Below, piece by piece: positions 16,542-25,226 of a stretch of DNA of 64,000 nt. This DNA is from Acidicapsa ligni (GTDB taxonomy: Bacteria; Acidobacteriota; Terriglobia; Terriglobales; Acidobacteriaceae). The notes beneath the pieces were generated by a model that saw nothing but the letters and a program-made list of their open reading frames with translations, was not told where the DNA came from and did no database searches. A program made the translations under genes and the position numbers. Each line of letters begins with the position of its first letter. Within the stretch, counting starts at the first letter, position 1. The DNA lies in the NCBI RefSeq assembly GCF_025685655.1, contig NZ_JAGSYG010000001.1, forward strand, positions 1,364,001-1,428,000, given 5' to 3'.

Positions 16542-17270
16542 TTACTTCGCAACTGCGCGGGCAGCCTCTTCGATCACATCGACTACCACGTCCGGGAAAG
16601 TGACGGGGATGGCGTGCGAAGACTTCAGCTCAATGACGGTAGAGTGGGCACGATCGGCTTCGAACTCGAATTCTGCCTGGGGAATGACGGGATCGAGCAG
16701 GGGCCTGATTTGCCAGCTCGGCTTGCTCGCCCATGCAGCCGATGTCAGTTTATCGTTGAGGGCTTGCAAGGCGATGGGGCGCTGGGTGGCGATCATCAGC
16801 GCGAGCACGCTCTCGGGCACGTCGGCGGCGAGGAGGTAGCTGTACTTCTCGGCTTTGACGAGGAGATTCGTGCCGGTGGTACCGTCGGGCAAGGTGTATG
16901 GGATCAGATCGACGGACGAGGCGAAGTCGCCGCCGGGAAACCGTTCGAGGCAATCGTTTGTAGATTCCCCGACCCCGGGCATAGGGGAGCCCGCGTAGAC
17001 CAGGCCCTTGACCTTGGGGTCATCCCCGGCCTGGGTGATGACGGCCCCGCCGTAGGCATGAGAGACGAGGATTACGGGCCCCTCGATCGTGTCCAGCAAG
17101 CTACGCAGGTAGGCAGCGTCGACGAACAAGCCCCGCAAGGGATTGGAGAAGACCTTGAACGGGTAGCCTTCCCGCTGGAGCCGCTGGATCACTCCATGAG
17201 TCCAGAGCGACGAGTCTTCGACGGCCCCGTGTACGAGCACGATAGTAGGCTTTAGTGATTTGATATCCAT
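16542..17270 (-). CDS. Alpha/beta-hydrolase fold protein lacking the Ser nucleophile
   Basis: A 242-residue protein with the alpha/beta-hydrolase N-terminal motif IVLVHGAVEDSSLW and the nucleophile elbow region VILVSHAYGGAVIT. In relatives this reads GHSYGG, with Ser as nucleophile; here the codon at 17055-17057 encodes Ala. The C-terminal HAIPVTFPDVVVDVIEEAA retains a His. The protein may be a non-hydrolytic binding protein or use another residue. It lies between the monooxygenase-like and OYE genes in the TetR-controlled operon and has no signal peptide. Confidence 0.8.
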   Translation of the reverse strand: MDIKSLKPTIVLVHGAVEDSSLWTHGVIQRLQREGYPFKVFSNPLRGLFVDAAYLRSLLDTIEGPVILVSHAYGGAVITQAGDDPKVKGLVYAGSPMPGVGESTNDCLERFPGGDFASSVDLIPYTLPDGTTGTNLLVKAEKYSYLLAADVPESVLALMIATQRPIALQALNDKLTSAAWASKPSWQIRPLLDPVIPQAEFEFEADRAHSTVIELKSSHAIPVTFPDVVVDVIEEAARAVAK

Positions 17271-17380
17271 TGTGATTCCTCGCCATGAGTGTTGCGTTAG
17301 GGATGGGCGGCTGGCTTGCGCATTGAGCCAAGCCGCCCAAGATCATCATCTGTTTCGTAATGAAGAGCCCGCCGAAGGCC

Positions 17381-17680
17381 CTATTTCTGGGCGACCACCT
17401 GCAGCCGATGAACCTTAGGAGCCACCGAAAATAGCTCCTCCGCCTTCTCCACAAGCTCCTGCCCAGCCTCGCCGTTTACATGGGCTTCGCGTGCAGCTTC
17501 ATCATTGAAGGTGTCGAAGACTCTATAGACTCCAGTCTCCCCCTCGACTTTCGCCGCGTGCCACGACAGCGTTCCAGGCTCTTTTCTTACCAGCGTGGCC
17601 TCCTTCTCCAGAAACGCCTCGACTTCCGCTTCCTTCCCCGGTTTAGCCTTCAACTCAACAAGCAACGCGAACTTAGCCAT
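17381..17680 (-). CDS. Antibiotic biosynthesis monooxygenase (ABM) domain protein
   Basis: A 99-residue single-domain protein, starting MAKFALLVELKAKPGKEAEV with EPGTLSWHAAKVEGETGVYR and DTFNDEAAREAHVNG, typical of the dimeric ABM/YgiN fold. Such proteins oxidise quinols or act as small sensors. It is the second gene of the operon behind the AhpD-like gene, in keeping with quinone or electrophile detoxification. Confidence 0.85.
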   Translation of the reverse strand: MAKFALLVELKAKPGKEAEVEAFLEKEATLVRKEPGTLSWHAAKVEGETGVYRVFDTFNDEAAREAHVNGEAGQELVEKAEELFSVAPKVHRLQVVAQK

Positions 17681-17737
17681 TTCGACACATCCTTTCTTGA
17701 ACAGTGGTTTGGTTGATAGTTCCTTCTGTGCGAGGTT

Positions 17738-18292
17738 CTAGGCCTCAGACTGAAATGCCGGATCGAGTTCCGTAGGGGAAATGTGATCCAGGTAATTGCT
17801 CATCGTCTTGAGAGCGACTCCGATCAGAACCTCAAGTACCTGGTCCTTTCTGTACCCGGCGGCGAGAAAGTTATCCATGACCTCCGCGCGCACATGTCCG
17901 CGTTCACGGACGATCACCTTAGTGAGGGCGACAAGCGCCTCTAACTTCAGATCGGACACAGGTTGGTTGGCCCTTACTGCCGAAACAACCTCGGCCGGTA
18001 CATGCATGAAAGCCTTCAGCAGCGTGCTGTGAGCTGCCATGCAGTAGCCGCAACTGTTCTCAACGCTGGCGGAGAGCAGGATGATCTGGCGCTCCACGGC
18101 ACTCAGGCTGCCCTTATCAAAGGTTTTTTCCAGCCCTACATAGCCCTCGAGCAAAACAGGAGAGTTTGCGAACACTCCAAAGAGGTTTGGAATGAACTTG
18201 AACGACTTTTGGATATTTTCCAGGATTGGACGAGACTTCTCAGGTGCGGTTTCCACGCCGAGCGGAGTGAAGAGGGTGATTTGCTGATTCAT
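17738..18292 (-). CDS. Carboxymuconolactone decarboxylase / AhpD-like protein
   Basis: A 184-residue protein with the peroxidase-type motif SVENSCGYCMAAHS (Cys-x-x-Cys and His), as in AhpD-like alkylhydroperoxidases. The family is trimeric and reduces peroxides, though some members are decarboxylases. The start MNQQITLFTPLG (ATG 18292) was chosen because GAAGGGA precedes it; an ATG nine codons upstream is possible. It is the first gene of the detoxification operon, directly downstream of the paired TetR operators. Confidence 0.85.
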   Translation of the reverse strand: MNQQITLFTPLGVETAPEKSRPILENIQKSFKFIPNLFGVFANSPVLLEGYVGLEKTFDKGSLSAVERQIILLSASVENSCGYCMAAHSTLLKAFMHVPAEVVSAVRANQPVSDLKLEALVALTKVIVRERGHVRAEVMDNFLAAGYRKDQVLEVLIGVALKTMSNYLDHISPTELDPAFQSEA

Positions 18293-18320
18293 TTGGTGTA
18301 TTCCCTTCGTAAACCTCATT

Positions 18321-18342
18321 CAAGACAGACAGGTCTGTCTTG
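18321..18342. promoter_or_regulatory. TetR operator 1
   Basis: A 22-bp perfect palindrome, CAAGACAGAC-AG-GTCTGTCTTG, between the divergent AhpD-like and TetR genes. Confidence 0.75.
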
Positions 18343-18359
18343 AAGCATAGAAAGAGTAG

Positions 18360-18377
18360 AGACAGACTGGTCTGTCT
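18360..18377. promoter_or_regulatory. TetR operator 2
   Basis: A second palindrome, AGACAGAC-TG-GTCTGTCT, 18 bp after the first and sharing the same half-site, 18 bp before the TetR start. Confidence 0.75.
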
Positions 18378-18395
18378 TCTGTCAAGATAAATCCG

Positions 18396-18968
18396 ATGAA
18401 AGCACAAAAACAATCCGATCCGCGGGAGAGAATCCTGGAGGCTGCCGACCGCCTCTTCTACACAGAGGGTGTACGTGCAACCGGTACCGAGAAGATCATG
18501 TCCGTCTCCGAGGTCGCAAAGGCGACCTTCTATCGGCATTTCCCGAGTAAAGATGACCTCGTGATCGCCTACCTTGAATATCGCGACCGATCCTTCTTTG
18601 AATATCTCGATACCCCTGCGCCCCCGGAAGATATCCATGAAGCCTTAGCCAGAATCGAACGGGTCGTAAATCGAGCCGACATCATCGGATGCCCGTTCCT
18701 TCGGATCGCATCTGAGTACCCGGATTTTGACCACCCCTTCCATCGCGTGGCGGTCGAACACGAAAACAAGTTTCTTGCCTATTTAATCAATCTGCTAGAG
18801 CCCTTCGCAATCGACACAAGGGCGGCGGCCGCGGCGTTACTTAGCGTCGTCGATGGAGGCCTCACCACGAGAATGCTCTATGGGACATCGAAAGAGGTTC
18901 CGATTCTCGCGCCCGCCGAGGCAGTACTCAAAAGCTTTCAGAGCGCGCGCACTCAACGCCGCAAATGA
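18396..18968 (+). CDS. TetR family transcriptional regulator
   Basis: A 190-residue regulator with the N-terminal TetR HTH: RERILEAADRLFYTEGVRAT then EVAKATFYRHFPSKDDLVIA, followed by a helical ligand domain. It is divergent from the AhpD/ABM/hydrolase/OYE operon with two palindromes between, so it most likely represses both directions and is released by an electrophile. Cys residues in the ligand domain are few (GCPFLR near residue 91), so cysteine sensing is possible but unproven. Confidence 0.9.
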   Translation: MKAQKQSDPRERILEAADRLFYTEGVRATGTEKIMSVSEVAKATFYRHFPSKDDLVIAYLEYRDRSFFEYLDTPAPPEDIHEALARIERVVNRADIIGCPFLRIASEYPDFDHPFHRVAVEHENKFLAYLINLLEPFAIDTRAAAAALLSVVDGGLTTRMLYGTSKEVPILAPAEAVLKSFQSARTQRRK

Positions 18969-19349
18969 TGGCTGTCATGATGAAGCCTCATCCCGGCAAG
19001 TCCCCCCGGGTTCAGCTTGCGGAGCGCGGTCTGCCCTCTCTCGATTGATGACCCAAAACATCAAGTGAAGTGTGCGCACTTTTACACCCCCCCCCTTCCA
19101 CTCTTCCTGGCCTTTCTTTGCGCCTTCATCGGGGCCGCTTGGCGTCGCCTGGTGCAACATCGTCGATGCGCTCATCAAGGCCGGGTAAAAAGGCGGCTTC
19201 ACGCGAATTGGGGAATGGGACGACCGGAAGACGGTCTCTTCTGATTGCGCAAACGAAAGGCCGCTATGCCCCTTAGGCACGTAGAAGCTGCACTTCGCGC
19301 ATGCCATCCGATGCGGACATTGGACGAAATAAGCGTTCGTACAGAACCC
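18969..19349. other. Gap between TetR gene and a degraded gene
   Basis: About 380 bp containing a C-run at about 19086-19094 and no convincing frame. It looks like decayed sequence at the edge of the inserted detoxification island. Confidence 0.35.
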
Positions 19350-19631
19350 ATGTCCAAGGTCATAGTAACGCCAGGGCTCATCGCGAGCGCTCACACCGTT
19401 ACTCGGACAGCGCGCCGCCGCCGACACTCTGAATCAGTTCGCCCGGGTTTCGGATCAGCATGTCGAGGAGCATGGAATCGCCTACCTCTATCGGCTTCGT
19501 TGCGAGGCCACTTTTCCGACTCGCGAAGAGTTTCTGGTTGCCCTACCCGCTGTGGTGGACCCCAAAGCGCGCAACGGCCGGAGTGGTTCGAAGAAAAGTG
19601 GGACGCGCCCCAACGCATGCTCTTCGGATGA
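19350..19631 (+). pseudogene. Degenerate element gene with apparent frameshifts
   Basis: The frames switch twice. MSKVIVTPGLIASAH begins at 19350; after the GC-rich run at 19411-19422 a second frame continues as LNQFARVSDQHVEEHGIAYL and TREEFLVALPAVVDP. After about 19575 the first frame resumes as PEWFEEKWDAPQRMLFG and stops at 19631. Joined, they give a natural-looking ~90-residue protein; single-frame readings do not. I do not recognise its family. Confidence 0.35.
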
Positions 19632-19670
19632 ACGTGGGCCGAGTCTAACCGCGCCCTGAAAGGAAAACCT

Positions 19671-19901
19671 ATGTTTGAGGCATATCGAATTCTCCCAGTG
19701 CTCGAATGGGAAGGCAATGATGAGAGTCGACAGCTCGAATCATTCACAACAATCGAACTGGCAACTGAAGCCCAGCGGCGGATGCTTGAGATCGACCCCG
19801 ATGCCGATCTTGATATTCGTCTCTTCTGGACGATCTACGGCATCAACGCGGAGTCCAATGGAATGCGCTCCGAGGAAGCCATCTCCGATGTGGAAGATTA
19901 A
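19671..19901 (+). CDS. Small acidic hypothetical protein
   Basis: A 76-residue protein (MFEAYRILPVLEWEGNDESR, then LFWTIYGINAESNGMRSEEA) with GAAAGGAAAACC before the ATG. It resembles the small acidic proteins found on plasmid-like elements but has no known domain. Confidence 0.5.
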   Translation: MFEAYRILPVLEWEGNDESRQLESFTTIELATEAQRRMLEIDPDADLDIRLFWTIYGINAESNGMRSEEAISDVED

Positions 19902-19997
19902 GCCGCGGCACACGCCCTCCTGAGAAAGCTCATCGGTCCATTCGCCACGGACCCGAAGGCCCCCAGCGGGGGATATTACGTCCGCCTGTCGAATGAG

Positions 19998-20318
19998 ATG
20001 AAGTCGACCGATCTCCCTTTCAAAGCATCAGACTGGACCACGGCCGATGCCGACAGGTTACTCGGCCTCGCGGATCAGCTACTCGATGACTGGGCAGAGG
20101 ACGCGGTGCAGGGCGGCAAACCGGATGAGGATTATGAACGACGTTCGGCCGAGTGGACGGCAATTGGACCTCTGCTGGTCTCCGGGCCGACCATGCTCCG
20201 GGGGCTTAGGGAGATTCTTGACGTCTGCCAAGGCTCCCCCGACCCAATGGCTATGCACTGCGCTGCATTGGCTGGTTCCGCTATCGCGGCGTCGGATCAT
20301 CGGGTCCCCTGCGGGTGA
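19998..20318 (+). CDS. Hypothetical protein, start uncertain
   Basis: A 106-residue frame with a Trp/Asp-rich helical N-terminus (WTTADADRLLGLADQLLDDW). The same frame is protein-like for ~27 codons upstream (IGPFATDPKAPSGGYYVRLS) back to the stop of the preceding ORF, without an ATG/GTG/TTG. The 5' part of the gene may therefore be lost, or the preceding stop may be a mutation. A terminator follows. Function unknown. Confidence 0.45.
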   Translation: MKSTDLPFKASDWTTADADRLLGLADQLLDDWAEDAVQGGKPDEDYERRSAEWTAIGPLLVSGPTMLRGLREILDVCQGSPDPMAMHCAALAGSAIAASDHRVPCG

Positions 20319-20349
20319 AGAGGATCCGATCCCGGAATCTCACTCGGGC

Positions 20350-20378
20350 AAAAACTCGCACAGCGCGTGCGAGTTTTG
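20350..20378. terminator. Bidirectional rho-independent terminator
   Basis: AAAACTCGCA (20351-20360) and TGCGAGTTTT (20368-20377) form a perfect 10-bp stem with a 7-nt loop and A/T tracts on both sides, between convergent genes. Confidence 0.75.
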
Positions 20379-20410
20379 TAAGTGATTCATTCACAGGACC
20401 TTGTGAACTC

Positions 20411-21460
20411 CTACGCATCTTCGTCGAAGCCAGATAACAGTGACGCCACCTGGCCTGGGCTTGGGAGCTGTCCTTGAAGATCTCTAGGTACGTCCGGAGT
20501 GACGGAGTAAGCCGAAACGCCGATCGGAGCGGAGGACTGTTTCAAGGCGTACTCCACGACCAGTCGATTTTTGGATTTACAAAGGATGATGCCGATCGAG
20601 GGTTGCTCATCCGGCAGCCGGACGGTTTCGTCCAGCACAGAGAGATAGAACTGCATCTTCCCGATGAATTCAGGCTCGAACTCCCCAATCTTCAGTTCCA
20701 GGGCGACCAGAGCGCGCAGCCGGCGGTGATAAAGCAGCAGGTCGATAAAGAATTCACGCTCGCCGACCTGAACTCTATATTGGCTGCCGACGAAGGTGAA
20801 CATGTCCCCCATCTCTCGCAGGAAGGACTCTACGCGGCCTGTGAGAGCACGCTCCAGTTCCTTCTCGCTGTGCTCATTCTCCAGATCAAGGAATGCAAAG
20901 GTGTACTCATCCTTGACGGCGAGTTTTGCCTGGATCTTGACGCTTTCGGGAAGCACAGACTCGAAGTTCGTCTGACTGTTCAGGGTCCGATGAAAGACAT
21001 GGTTCTCAATCTGATGGACGAGTACGTCGCGAGTCCATCCGTATTTTCTGCAACTGCGAATGTAGAATTCCCGTTCCTCTTCGACCTTGCATTTCTCGAG
21101 GATTGTGATGTTGTGCGACCAGCCTATTTCTCGCACGAGCTGTGCGAGTTTTTCACTACCCTGATACGCCTCATAGAACGTTTTCATTCGCCAGAGGTTT
21201 GCGGCAGAGAATCCATTCGCTCCGGGAAACTCCTCGCGGAGATCCCGGGCAAGATTGCCCACAACCGATTTGCCCCAGGTGTCTCCCTGCTGCTTCTCCA
21301 CGATCATGCGCCCGATGTCCATGTAGAGAGCGATCAGCCCCTGATTGACGACGCGCAACGCATCGAGCTGGGCCGAGCGGATTCGCTCTTTGAGAGCCTT
21401 CAGAAGCCTTTCGTATTCCTGCGGTGAAGCCGGGGTATTCGTCACAGCCGCTTGATCCAT
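20411..21460 (-). CDS. YhcG/DUF1016-type PD-(D/E)XK nuclease domain protein
   Basis: A 349-residue protein that matches the YhcG family. The N-terminal helical domain has VNQGLIALYMDIGRMIVEKQ and GNLARDLREEFPGANGFS. The C-terminal nuclease-like domain has FTFVGSQYRVQVGEREFFID, LLYHRRLRALVALELKIGEF (the E-x-K of the PD-(D/E)XK core) and IGIILCKSKNRLVVEYAL. The family is linked to restriction-modification and mobile elements. It stands alone on the - strand between a shared terminator and the divergent MoxR operon. Confidence 0.85.
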   Translation of the reverse strand: MDQAAVTNTPASPQEYERLLKALKERIRSAQLDALRVVNQGLIALYMDIGRMIVEKQQGDTWGKSVVGNLARDLREEFPGANGFSAANLWRMKTFYEAYQGSEKLAQLVREIGWSHNITILEKCKVEEEREFYIRSCRKYGWTRDVLVHQIENHVFHRTLNSQTNFESVLPESVKIQAKLAVKDEYTFAFLDLENEHSEKELERALTGRVESFLREMGDMFTFVGSQYRVQVGEREFFIDLLLYHRRLRALVALELKIGEFEPEFIGKMQFYLSVLDETVRLPDEQPSIGIILCKSKNRLVVEYALKQSSAPIGVSAYSVTPDVPRDLQGQLPSPGQVASLLSGFDEDA

Positions 21461-21546
21461 CCCAAACCAGTTTAGCCGGAAGCCCGAGCTAATCCACCCT
21501 CCTCGCGAGGACGGTGTTTCTTACCCTGCACCTACAAGGAAATTCC

Positions 21547-22557
21547 ATGAAACCATCCAAGCTCTATGAGGCGCTTCATGCGCTCATTGGCGAGCGTGTG
21601 CCCCTGCATATATGGGGACCATGCGGCGTCGGCAAATCTCAGATCGTTGGGCAAGTGGCTGCCGACCTTAGCTACAGCTTCCTCGACGTACGGGCTGTGC
21701 AGCTTGACCCGGTCGATCTCCGAGGGTTACCTCGCATCGCGTCGGACCAGACCGAATGGGTGCCCCCGAAGTTTCTTCCGACTACTGGAAAGGGCATCCT
21801 GTTTCTCGATGAACTGACCTCCGCGCCGCAGATGACGCAGGCTGGCTGTTATCAACTTGTGCTCGATCGCAAGCTTGGGGAGTACGAACTGCCCGATGGA
21901 TGGGTTGTGATTGCTGCCGGCAATCCCGCTTCCGAGCGCGGCGTCCACTTCGCGATGCCGCGGCCGCTGCGCAACCGGTTCGTGCATCTTGAACTCGAGG
22001 CAGACCTCGATGATTGGTGCCGATGGGCCGTCAAATCCGGGATCAGGCCGGAGATCATTGCCTTCCTGCGTTTCAAGTCAGAGCTGTTGCATGCGGCCGA
22101 CATCACGGCAGATGCCAACGCATGGCCCACTCCGCGTTCCTGGGAGATGGCATCGAGCGTTCTGTCAGGCATAGCTCGCCGCAGGCAAAGCGCCTTGCTC
22201 TCCGGCACGAACGAATTCGAGACGCAGCTTCTGGACGGCACCGTAGGGACGGCGGCCGCCTCCGAGCTAACAGCGTTCCTTCGTCTCTTCCGGCAGCTTC
22301 CGTCGATCGACGAGGTCCTGCTTACCCCGGACACGGCGACGGTGCCAACCGAGACTTCGGCACAGATTGCCATCTCAACCGCACTCGGCCGCGTTATCTC
22401 AGACGCCTCCATCGGGAGAGCGCTTCGGTATCTCGACCGCCTGCCGACCGAGATGCGCGTGATGGCGATTTGTGACGCCGCCGCGCGAGACAAAGCCATC
22501 ACGCATACCCCAGATTTTGTTCGCTTTGGTGTGCAACACAGGGAGGTCCTTCAATGA
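21547..22557 (+). CDS. MoxR-type AAA+ ATPase
   Basis: A 336-residue AAA+ ATPase with Walker A GPCGVGKSQ (24-32), Walker B ILFLDELTSA (about 88-97), sensor 1 VIAAGNPASERG and an arginine-finger region PRPLRNRFVHLEL. MoxR ATPases act as chaperones that remodel or insert metal/cofactor in a VWA-domain partner. It begins a three-gene operon coupled by ATGA overlaps to a DUF3150-like gene and then a VWA/metallopeptidase-like gene, which is likely that partner. ATG 21547 follows AAGGAAATTCC. Confidence 0.85.
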   Translation: MKPSKLYEALHALIGERVPLHIWGPCGVGKSQIVGQVAADLSYSFLDVRAVQLDPVDLRGLPRIASDQTEWVPPKFLPTTGKGILFLDELTSAPQMTQAGCYQLVLDRKLGEYELPDGWVVIAAGNPASERGVHFAMPRPLRNRFVHLELEADLDDWCRWAVKSGIRPEIIAFLRFKSELLHAADITADANAWPTPRSWEMASSVLSGIARRRQSALLSGTNEFETQLLDGTVGTAAASELTAFLRLFRQLPSIDEVLLTPDTATVPTETSAQIAISTALGRVISDASIGRALRYLDRLPTEMRVMAICDAAARDKAITHTPDFVRFGVQHREVLQ

Positions 22558-23504
22558 TTACGGAGCGGGCGATGCTCGTCGCTGTCCATATCAGCCTATG
22601 GACGGCTGTCAAACATGATCGCAAGATTAGCCAGGATGTCGCCCATCAACACGGCGCCCATCTCGGAGCCGGTCGGTACAACAAACATCTTCTCAATGGA
22701 GCTGACAAGCTGGATGCGCTTCGGACGCTCGCCGGCCAGATCCGCCAATACCTCTACAAGATCACCTTGCCATGGTCCGACGAGGGTCTGCGGCTGCTGC
22801 CGAATGAGCTCTACTTCGACCTGATGAAGCGTATGCGGGAGTTCGAAACAGCGTTCGAGCAGGGGGTCGAAGACTTCCTTTTGGTATATCCCGGTTACAT
22901 CGAGCAAGTGAAACCGGAGTTGAACGGTCTCTTCCGCGAGGAAGATTACCCTTCTCTGGACAGGTTGCGGGGGAAGTTCTCTCTGTCTCTCAAGATTCTG
23001 CCGATCAAATGCGGTGCCGATTTTCGGGTCAAGATGTCGGCCGAAGAACGGGCGCGCATTGCGCGGGAGATCGATGCCGACGTCCGGCAGGCGCTCACAG
23101 AGGGGACCGAGGATCTATGGAAGCGCTTGCGGGAAGTCGTCTCGCATATGGTCGCCCGCCTGAACGAGCCGGAGTCCCGGTTCCATGCGTCGATGGTCAC
23201 CAACGTAGCCGAGCTGGTCGAGATCCTGCCACGGCTTAACGTGAACGGCGATCCAGACCTCAATCGTTTGGCCACCGAAGCCCGCGAGCGTCTGTGCAAC
23301 TACTCCTCACAGGAGTTGAAGAAGCACGATCTCCTGCGGGTCACGACAGCAACCGATGCCGCGGACATCGTCGCGGAGATGGACAATATCCTGCGAAATC
23401 GAGATGCACAGACGAAGCTCGTCCCCGTCCCCGTTGCGGATCCTACGGTGGACCAGATCTTCTCCCATATGTCCGCGTTCCTGGAGGCGCCCGCCGCCGC
23501 ATGA
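22554..23504 (+). CDS. DUF3150-like helical protein
   Basis: A 316-residue, largely helical protein (MITERAMLVAVHISLWTAVK, then ADKLDALRTLAGQIRQYLYK) with the look of DUF3150 proteins that sit between MoxR ATPases and VWA proteins on phages and plasmids. The ATG overlaps the ATPase stop and its own stop overlaps the next ATG, so the three are translationally coupled. Function unknown; a structural or adaptor role for the ATPase is inferred. Confidence 0.65.
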   Translation: MITERAMLVAVHISLWTAVKHDRKISQDVAHQHGAHLGAGRYNKHLLNGADKLDALRTLAGQIRQYLYKITLPWSDEGLRLLPNELYFDLMKRMREFETAFEQGVEDFLLVYPGYIEQVKPELNGLFREEDYPSLDRLRGKFSLSLKILPIKCGADFRVKMSAEERARIAREIDADVRQALTEGTEDLWKRLREVVSHMVARLNEPESRFHASMVTNVAELVEILPRLNVNGDPDLNRLATEARERLCNYSSQELKKHDLLRVTTATDAADIVAEMDNILRNRDAQTKLVPVPVADPTVDQIFSHMSAFLEAPAAA

Positions 23505-24706
23505 GAGATGACATACCCGTCCTCAAACGCATCGAGAAGGCCCGTACTACCCTCCTTCTCGACCATCCATTCTTCGGCTCGCTTCTTTTCAGGCTCAAAG
23601 GACGTGAGACCCGCTCGGTGAAGACGATGGCCACTGATGGCATCTCGCTCTACTACAACCCTGACTTCGTCGATACGCTCAACACTTCGACGCTGGCAGG
23701 CACACTCGCGCACGAGGTCATGCATCCGGCGTTGCGCCATCACACTCGCCGCGCCGGGCGCGATCCAAGGAGATGGAATGAGGCCTGCGACTATGCCATC
23801 AATCCGCTCTTGCTCGATGCGGGACTCAATCTTCCCGAGGGAATTCTCGTCGACGATCGCTTCCGCGGAATGAGCGCGGAGGAGATTTACAACCGGCTGA
23901 CATCGGAGAGCGAAAAGGCATCCGGTGCGGATGAAGAGGCTCAATCAGGCGATGGAGGTCAAAGCTGCGAGCCCGACGACAACGGGAAGGCAGACGGGCC
24001 GATTGCCCCCACCAGTGACGGCGGAGTCGGCCAGGTCCTGGATGCTCCTGTCGGGGGCGAGGACGTGCCCGATGTCGAAGAACAAGAGCGCGAATGGACC
24101 ATCGCCGTTCATCAGGCAGCTACGGTAGCAACTCGCGCCGGAAAGCTTCCCGCCGGTGCTGACCGTACGCTCGAAGGAGCGGCGGAAGCATCGGTCAACT
24201 GGCGCGAATTGCTCAGCCGCCTCTGGTCGGAGACAACACCTGCGGACTACAACTGGGCTCGTCCGAATCGCCGCCACATCTGGGCAGGGCTTTATCTGCC
24301 GGGCGTGCAGCGGGAGGGTGTCGGAGAGATCGCCATTGCAGTCGATTGCTCTGGCTCCGTGAACTCGCGACAGTTGCGGCTCTTCGAGGCCGAGGTTCGT
24401 TCGATCCTCGAAGGACAGCGGCCACAACGAGTCCACGTCCTCTACTTCGATGCGGTCGTTCACAAGGTCGAGACGTACCAAGCCGGCGAACAGGTGTCGC
24501 TCAGGCCTTTCGGTGGCGGTGGAACGGAGTTCGGGCCGTGCTTCGAATGGTTGGAGACGAAGGGGATCCAACCACAGACGTTGGTCTTCCTGACCGACTT
24601 GTACGGGAGCTTTCCTCCTTTCGCACCCGACTACCCTGTCCTCTGGGCATCAACGGGCAGTCGACAGGCACCCTTCGGTCAGGTCGTTCCGATGCAGGCT
24701 GCCTAA
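23501..24706 (+). CDS. Metallopeptidase-like / VWA-like protein (DUF2201 type)
   Basis: A 401-residue protein with two parts. The N-terminal half has a zinc-peptidase motif HEVMHPALRHHTRR (His71-Glu72-His75) preceded by YYNPDFVDTLNTSTLAGTLA. A Glu/Asp/Gly-rich linker spans about 145-190. The C-terminal half is VWA-like, with the MIDAS motif AVDCSGSVNSRQ, then GGGGTEFGPCF and LVFLTDLYGSFP. The MoxR ATPase two genes upstream likely acts on it. The ATG shares ATGA with the previous gene; the longer frame starting at 23294 is a shadow. Confidence 0.8.
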   Translation: MRDDIPVLKRIEKARTTLLLDHPFFGSLLFRLKGRETRSVKTMATDGISLYYNPDFVDTLNTSTLAGTLAHEVMHPALRHHTRRAGRDPRRWNEACDYAINPLLLDAGLNLPEGILVDDRFRGMSAEEIYNRLTSESEKASGADEEAQSGDGGQSCEPDDNGKADGPIAPTSDGGVGQVLDAPVGGEDVPDVEEQEREWTIAVHQAATVATRAGKLPAGADRTLEGAAEASVNWRELLSRLWSETTPADYNWARPNRRHIWAGLYLPGVQREGVGEIAIAVDCSGSVNSRQLRLFEAEVRSILEGQRPQRVHVLYFDAVVHKVETYQAGEQVSLRPFGGGGTEFGPCFEWLETKGIQPQTLVFLTDLYGSFPPFAPDYPVLWASTGSRQAPFGQVVPMQAA

Positions 24707-24788
24707 CTACATAGGAGAGGGAAATAACCTTGCAATCCAACGCCGGGATTCGCGAGACAGTACACGTGGATCCCCGTACGATTGCAAG

Positions 24789-25055
24789 ATGACCACTGAG
24801 ATTGATCCCCACCGTCTCATTCAACTACCTGAATCCAGGAGCCCCTTCCGCAGCAGTCTGACTATGGTCGTCGGTTCAATGAGGAGTGCTGGTGTGGGCT
24901 ACCGTGAGGCCGTTCGCCAATTCGAAGCTGCATACGTGAGCGAGGTTATAACGATAAATCGTGGACATCTTGGCAGGGTTGCAGCGCAATTAGGAATGCA
25001 CCGTAATACCGTTACGCGTATGCTTCGTGACTTAGACCTCAAGAAGCGGTTCTAA
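24789..25055 (+). CDS. Fis-type helix-turn-helix protein
   Basis: An 88-residue protein whose last 30 residues (RVAAQLGMHRNTVTRMLRDL) form a Fis/HTH_8 helix-turn-helix, as at the C-terminus of NtrC-type activators. There is no ATPase or receiver domain, so it is either a small nucleoid-type regulator or the orphaned DNA-binding tail of an activator. Confidence 0.65.
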   Translation: MTTEIDPHRLIQLPESRSPFRSSLTMVVGSMRSAGVGYREAVRQFEAAYVSEVITINRGHLGRVAAQLGMHRNTVTRMLRDLDLKKRF

Positions 25056-25226
25056 CCTGTTGAGCCCTATCTTCCGGCAGCGAACCTCGCGAGCAGATGA
25101 TCGAACCCTCTCTGAGCGACGTAAGCCAGCGCTAATGACGGTTTACATCGGCTCGCCGCTCACCGAAGCGGGAGATCGGCCAAATCTGGTTATGATGTTG
25201 AAGATGTTCTTGGATATGTTCCGCCT

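Noticed and set aside
20474..21427. 317-codon + strand ORF
   Set aside because: It is the antisense of the YhcG-type nuclease gene, whose family match is clear on the - strand.
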